DNA of 64,000 nt from Dryomyza anilis (lineage: Eukaryota > Arthropoda > Insecta > Diptera > Dryomyzidae): positions 40,304,044 to 40,368,043 of the forward strand of contig OX638131.1 of assembly GCA_951804985.1 (NCBI GenBank), given 5' to 3'. The translations under genes were made by a program, and so were the position numbers. Below the pieces are notes generated by a model. It worked only from the letters and a program-made list of their open reading frames with translations, searched no databases and was not told the origin of the DNA. Shown one piece after another: positions 59,060-64,000 of this stretch (position 1 is its first letter; each line of letters starts with the position of its first letter).

Positions 59060-60560
59060 GATTGTTCATAATTTAATATAAATTATTTAATAGTATTTTG
59101 TACTTAATTTAATAGTATTGCATATTTTTAGTTAATATTTAAGAATATTTGGAAAATAGGATATAGGAAAATAGAATTTCGTATTCCATTTTGCTATTAT
59201 TTAATAGTATATGGTATTATTTAATATAATTTGATATATTTGATTAATATGTGATGTTACTTTAGTATTTGGAAATATTTAATAGTATTTTATATTTTAT
59301 TTAATGGTATTTGGAAATACTGTATAAAATTTGTTATGCTGTAATAGTGTGTGGAATTATTTAATAGTATTTTGTTATTTAATAGTATTTTATATTATTT
59401 AATAGTAAATGTTAGTATATAATAGTATTTGATATTTATCAATTACATTTGATATAATTGAATAGTAGGTGATGTTATTTAGAAGTATTTGGAAATATTT
59501 AAAAGTATTTTATATTTTATTTAATAGTATTTTATATTTTATATAATAGTATTTGGAATTATCGAATTGAATTTGATATTCTGTATTAGTATGTGGAATT
59601 ATTTTATAGTATTTTTTATTATTCAATAGTATTTCATATTATTTAATAATAAATGGTAGTATTTAATAGTATTTGATATTATTTACTAACATTTGATATA
59701 GTTGAATAGTAGTTGATGTTATTTAGAAGTATTTGAAAATATTTAATATTATTTTATACTTTATTTAATAGTGTTTGGAATTATTAAATGGAATTTGGTA
59801 TTCTATAATACACCCAGAAAATAATTCCCTCAAATCCCATAAAAATTGGTCAATAGTGCAATTATTGATTTAATAGTATACAAAAAATAAATCTTTTCAT
59901 ATAAACTCAATGGCAATGTCATGGTATTTTCTAGTATTTAATCGTATTTTCCGATTAAATTAATAATTTATTCTATTGACTATTTTTAATAGTAAAAAAA
60001 CTATTATTTATATAGTATTTTTTTCTGGGTGTATTATGTGGAATTATTCAATAGTATTTTGTATTATTCAATAGTATTTCATATTATTTAATAGTAAATG
60101 GTAGTATTTAATAGTATTTGATATTATTTAATAACATTTGATATAGTTGAATAGTAGTTGATGTTATTTAGAAGTATTTGAAAATATTTAATAGTATGTC
60201 ATATTATTTAATGTAAATGGTAGTATTTAATAGTATTTGATATTTTATTTAATTGTTTTTTATATTTTATTTAATAGTATTTGAAATTAGCAAATTGAAT
60301 TTGGTATTCTGTAATAGTATGTGGAATTATTTTATAGTATTTTGTAATATTCAATAGTATCTCATATTATTTAATAGTAAATGGAAGTATTTAATAGTAT
60401 TTGATATTATTTAATAAAATTTGATATAATTGAATAGAAGTTGATGTTATTTTGAAGTATTTGAAAATATTTAATAGTATTCTATATTTTATTTTATAGT
60501 ATTTAGTATAATTGAATAAAAATTATTTAATTACTTATTCTTAACCTTTTGTAATCACAA
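59060..60560. repeat. TTTAATAGTAT minisatellite with higher-order period
   Basis: Built of ATTTAATAGTATTTGATATT-like words. A longer unit recurs, marked by TATGTGGAATTATT at about 59344, 59589, 60035 and 60316 and by GATGTTATTTAGAAGTATTTG. Interrupted by the MITE 59811-60031. The CACCCAG MITE interior has the same TAGTATTTAATGG words, so the array may have grown from one. Confidence 0.8.
59811..60031. mobile_element. CACCCAG-family MITE, complete, in a minisatellite
   Basis: 221 bp, CACCCAGAAAATAATTCCC to TTTTTTCTGGGTG, TA flanks. It splits a unit of the surrounding TTTAATAGTAT repeat array. Confidence 0.85.
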
Positions 60561-60759
60561 AATTTTATGTATAACAGAGATTTAAAAAATATATTTGTAT
60601 AAATTGTTGATTATTGAAGAAATTATTACAATATTAATATGCACAAACAACTATAATTAGATTATTCATAATTTGAAATCATCTGTTTTTATCAGTGTAT
60701 TCTAGAACTATAGTTGTATAACCCTGTGTTTTTTGTCTGAGTGTTGTGTATTTTGTTTA

Positions 60760-61740
60760 ATTATCGATAATATGTCGATGCTTTGCCGCAAATTGTGATC
60801 ATTTGCAGCTTCTTTTGGTGCGTCCACTTTGAAGTGCACATCCGTTGCCTCAAGTGCGAACACTTGAAGCACGTAGTTCTGTCTAACGTAGTACTGTCCG
60901 ACATACTGACTGCCTGTCTATTTGCTGTTCGAATAGCAAACACATGAAAGTACCATTGGTTTGACTCAATTTTGTTGCTTAGTCGATCCATGTGAATTTT
61001 GAAGAGTTGTTGAGCTAAAACAAATTTCTCAACCACCCAACTTTGATCTAGATTCTAAATTTTTGGCAAATTGTGTCGCCGCAGGCCATTCTTTTTTTTG
61101 CATAATACGGTCTCATGCGAATAGCGGCGATGCGAACTTTAAGATAAACATTTCTCCCTCTCGTGAGATCGCAACATTGTCAAACTGGATCGTTGTATCG
61201 GCATCGATCGGATACTATACAACAGTGCCCTTCTTTCTTATCATTTAGCGCAATCGAATTCGCATCATTCATAAAAGTTAATCATTGGAAAATCGTTTCC
61301 TGTTCCTTTGCAGGCTTCGGGGTCAAATTGGCTCAATAAGATCAGTGTTTAACAAATAGATCACTGAGGAGGGAGCGCATCTTTCAAATCCCAGTCGTAA
61401 GTTATTCGCAGTGGCAAATAAACTCAAGAATAAATCCTAAAGGTATTTAAATTTGTAATAGATATGTTTTTTAGCAATCTTTTGCTTTTTTGTTTGTTTT
61501 CTTTTTTTTTTTGTTGTTTTGCATTCATGCAGGTAAAATGTGTTCACATGTTTATGGACGGACTCTGACACACGTGTGTTCTTAAATCGAAATAGCTTAA
61601 ATACTCGAGCAACCATAGCAAATATTATAATGATTTGTACTTGAACGAATAATGACGCATGTGGAAGAAGGAACGAACGTTGATGTATTGTGCTAGTCGG
61701 GGACAAACAACTCATCCAGGATTATCCATCCCTGCACGCA
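60760..61740. other. Moderate-GC unique island
   Basis: No repeat match. Small ORFs (61-92 aa) show no domain. CATGCAGGTAAAATG at 61528 resembles a splice donor. Candidate regulatory or exon-bearing DNA. Confidence 0.35.
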
Positions 61741-61744
61741 TATT

Positions 61745-62650
61745 TGTATTTCTGCTCAGAATAAATTTTATTTTGTATTTAGGTTATTTCTTTCTCGTTT
61801 GAATTGGATGTGCAATCGCTCAAGAGTTTTGCGTATAATGAAAAATGAAAATTGCATGGATATTATAAAAAATGTAGATATAGATGTAAGATGTAATATA
61901 AGAAATATTGCAATACATAGTTTTCTGAGTTAATTTATTATATAAAACATAATACCTTTTCACATTAATTTTCTAAAACTTATTTGGACGTTAAATAATA
62001 TAATTGTAAAATAATATACATAATTCCAACTTGAATAACAGTCTGGAATAATCATATTTTAGAATTTTTTAATACCTGATAATGTTTTTTTTTTTTGTAA
62101 CTGTGCCATTTCCCTAATGAATTCTGAATAGTATAATTCAATTTGGAAACAGAAAATAAAATTCATAAATATAAAATTAATTTCGAAAACGTCAACGCCC
62201 ATTCGATATCATAATACCTGGGGAAGGAAGTAAATGTGGAAGTAAAAAATAAGTATTTGTTTTTTTTAAATCGCCAGATAGCTGGTATTTTCTCTGAACA
62301 GTATTTCATCAAATCTTGAGTTCCGCAGGGTTCCAACCCCTCTCTCTGTCATTATTTTTGGTTTTTATAAAATGTCCTTTTGTAATTGACACAAAATCTA
62401 ATGCATTCCTTTGACAAAAACATTTGTCTATCACATTCGTTCAATTGGAGTCAAACTCTTTGGAAATTGTAAGTAAAAGACAATTTTCTAGTGGGGTCTT
62501 GCAAGTTCTTTTAAATATATTCTTTATTTAATTATTGAATCTTCTCTTTTATAGAGACTAACAATATCTATTGAAATCTTAAAAACTAAACATTATAAAT
62601 AATTCCACCTAAATAAATAAATTGCAAAAGTTTTCTGGTTACGTAGGGTA
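61745..62650. other. Unassigned AT-rich stretch
   Basis: No gene or recognised repeat; ATTGTAAGTAAAAG at 62467 is donor-like by chance or otherwise. Confidence 0.35.
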
Positions 62651-62654
62651 AGTA

Positions 62655-63376
62655 CACAGAATAAAAATGCGTTCATACTGATGAATTCATTTCTTTAAAC
62701 CATGATTCATTGTATTGAAGAACCATTCATAATATTAATGACTAACTACATCCATGTTATGAATGCAATCATAAATATGATGAACGCTTGGTAGCTGTCG
62801 AAAAAGTGTTCTTCAATATGATGAACTCTATGTGAAGAATACGTTTCATCATATTAATGAACAAAAACATAAAATGCTACATATATGTTCTTCATATTGA
62901 GGAATGCTGTTCATCAATCCAAATTTCAATCAAAATATATTTTTTTTTAACTTTTTTTTTTAAATATTTTTATTTTATAACATTTTTTTTTTGAAAAAAA
63001 ATTTTTGTTTGAATTTTTGGAATCATTTTTTTCGAATTTTATTTATTTTTTCCTTAAATTAAAATTTTCCCAAATACATTTCTTAAGGACAATTTTTCCA
63101 ATTATTTTCTAAAAAAAAATATTTATTTTGAAAAGTTCGTAAAAAAATAACATAATATTTTATCAAAAAAAAATAATTATAAAATAATTCGAAAAAAAAG
63201 TGTTGTAAAAATTTAATTTAAAAAAATTAAAAAAAAATAATTATCCGAAAAAAAAAAATTGTTTGAAAAAAAAAATTGTATGAAAAAAAAAATTGTTCTA
63301 AAAAAAATATTTTTTCGAAAAAAAAAAAATTCGAAAAAAAAATTCGAAATTTTTTTTTTTTTAAATATATTTTTTA
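62655..63376. mobile_element. MITE, TTCATCATATTGATGAA family, right end lost
   Basis: Begins CACAGAATAAAAATGCG after a TA. Positions 62680-62940 are the reverse complement of the right half of the copy at 14345-15159, with alternating ATTCATCA and TGATGAA motifs. The distal half is a long A/T homopolymer-rich stretch (62940-63370). No matching right terminus is seen; the sequence runs into the hammerhead unit at about 63381, so the element is truncated or the junction is rearranged. Confidence 0.7.
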
Positions 63377-63380
63377 TATT

Positions 63381-63882
63381 TTAAGATATTGTCTTAACGT
63401 GCTCAAGGTCCAGTCAGTACAAATTGGGTGTTTTGTACCAACCAATAAAACAACAAACAATTGGCAAAATGCATTGAGTGGCAGATCGTACAGCTGTTTC
63501 AGAGGCAGCCAAGCCCCTTCATCAGCGATCTTTCTCTGCAGATTCTACATTTCAAGTCGCTAAAGTTTTCCTTTTCCAATGAACACAATAAGAATTATGT
63601 GCATTGAAGAAAGAACCAAAAGCAAAAATGCAAAAACTGCATCAACTCAAGATTTTGCCAAAGTTGTTGTTGCGTGCAGCAATTTGCTACGTATAGGCTG
63701 CAGAGTTTCCACAGAATCAAATACGTAGGCTGTACTTTATAAATATAACTTTTTAATTGTTTTTGTTTTACGACCACTTTTGATTATTTTAAGATATTGT
63801 CTTAACGTGCTCAAGATCCAGTTGGTACAAATTGGGTTTTTGCACCAACAAATAAAACAACAAACAATTGGCAAAATGCATT
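63381..63882 (-). repeat. Tandem ~408-bp hammerhead-bearing unit (retrozyme or Penelope-like terminal repeat)
   Basis: The segments 63381-63475 and 63789-63882 are direct repeats about 408 bp apart, about 90% identical, both starting TTAAGATATTGTCTTAACG and ending GGCAAAATGCATT. In the first unit the sequence runs on into the hammerhead. In the second it stops at GCATT because a MITE begins at 63883. Sequence 63541-63788 is unique to unit one in this window. Units of a few hundred bp in tandem with a type I hammerhead match metazoan retrozymes and the terminal repeats of Penelope-like elements. No reverse transcriptase is visible here, so this would be non-autonomous or a fragment. Confidence 0.7.
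63470..63540 (-). ncRNA. Type I hammerhead self-cleaving ribozyme
   Basis: Read on the minus strand. Core CTGATGA lies at 63525-63519 and GAAA at 63500-63497. Stem II pairs AGGGGC (63518-63513) with GCCTCT (63506-63501), with one G-U wobble, closing loop TTGGCT. Stem III is minimal, C63496-G63491 plus A15.1-U16.1, with an AGCT tetraloop. The predicted cleavage follows the GTA triplet, after position 63489. Stem I pairs AGATCG (63531-63526) with CGATCT (63488-63483), has an internal loop AA/GCCA, then GAG/CTC and TGCA/TGCA. Internal-loop GCCA is complementary to TGGC in loop II, as expected for the loop-loop contact of natural hammerheads. Very short stem III is typical of hammerheads in Penelope-like elements and metazoan retrozymes. 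The closing stem II pair is A-U rather than the commoner G-C, and the site is GTA rather than GTC, so cleavage may be slower. The role, inferred from the family, is processing of tandem transcripts into monomers. Confidence 0.85.
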
Positions 63883-64000
63883 CACAGAAAAAAAAATTCT
63901 TCAATATGATGAATTTATTCATAAATATTATGAATTTTTTCACCAACTACCAGATTCATCATATTGATACCACCGTTCATTAAATGACATATTAATGAAT
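63883..64000. mobile_element. MITE, TTCATCATATTGATGAA family, cut by the window end
   Basis: Starts with terminus CACAGAAAAAAAAATTC and then closely matches the first ~118 bp of the copy at 14345. It sits directly after GCATT in the second hammerhead unit, so the target was stem I of that ribozyme. The right end lies outside the window. Confidence 0.8.

Noticed and set aside
1..64000. piRNA cluster
   Set aside because: The nested non-coding transposon remnants would fit, but similar texture is normal for large fly introns; small-RNA data would be needed.

Overview
This window looks like non-coding DNA from a fly (Diptera; probably a schizophoran or calyptrate type, family not resolvable from sequence alone). 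It is very AT-rich. It carries several copies of a repeat built like the dipteran mini-me element: a (TA)n run, a conserved core near TTCTTGATCAGCATGACC, then a (GTCY)n run. It also holds many miniature inverted-repeat elements (MITEs) and one tRNA-derived SINE of a type common in insects. I found no protein-coding gene I would defend. The open reading frames are short (none above 164 aa), many lack an ATG, and the longest lie in low-complexity, repeat or overlapping antisense sequence. The window is best read as a large intron or an intergenic block.

The main discovery is at the right edge. On the minus strand at 63470-63540 there is a complete type I hammerhead self-cleaving ribozyme: an intact CTGATGA...GAAA core, three stems, an NUH cleavage site and a loop-loop complementarity. 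It lies in a unit of about 408 bp whose left part is repeated (63381-63475 and 63789-63882). The second unit is broken by a MITE exactly where its ribozyme should begin. Tandem units of this size with short-stem-III hammerheads match metazoan retrozymes or the terminal repeats of Penelope-like retroelements.

Layout. 0-8.6 kb: degenerate repeats, a duplicated CCCTAG-family MITE block, a palindromic MITE, a nested ATTATG-rich repeat and two moderate-GC islands. 8.8-17.3 kb: MITEs of several families (CACCCAG, CCCTAG, TTCATCATATTGATGAA) and a 383-bp tandem duplication. 18-24 kb: a moderate-GC island, two adjacent foldback hairpins, and a hAT-like inverted-repeat pair filled with later insertions. 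25-26.5 kb: moderate-GC unique DNA with a possible splice donor. 27-43.3 kb: MITEs, mini-me copies, a SINE nested in an AAAATGTCGAAAA-rich repeat, a long near-perfect inverted repeat, and a foldback element split by two mini-me copies. 43.5-44.7 kb: GC island. 45-53.7 kb: a foldback-like element with a 56-bp minisatellite, a MITE nested in a MITE, a T-rich asymmetric tract and TACGAA-rich elements. 54-55.3 kb: the most GC-rich island. 55.3-64 kb: TACGAA repeats, more nested MITEs, a (TTTAATAGTAT)-type minisatellite, a final moderate-GC stretch and the ribozyme unit.

Several insertions can be dated relative to one another because related copies show the empty site. These fix element boundaries and show 2-bp target duplications that are not always TA. 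The moderate-GC islands are the likeliest places for enhancers, promoters or non-coding exons of a gene whose coding exons lie outside the window.
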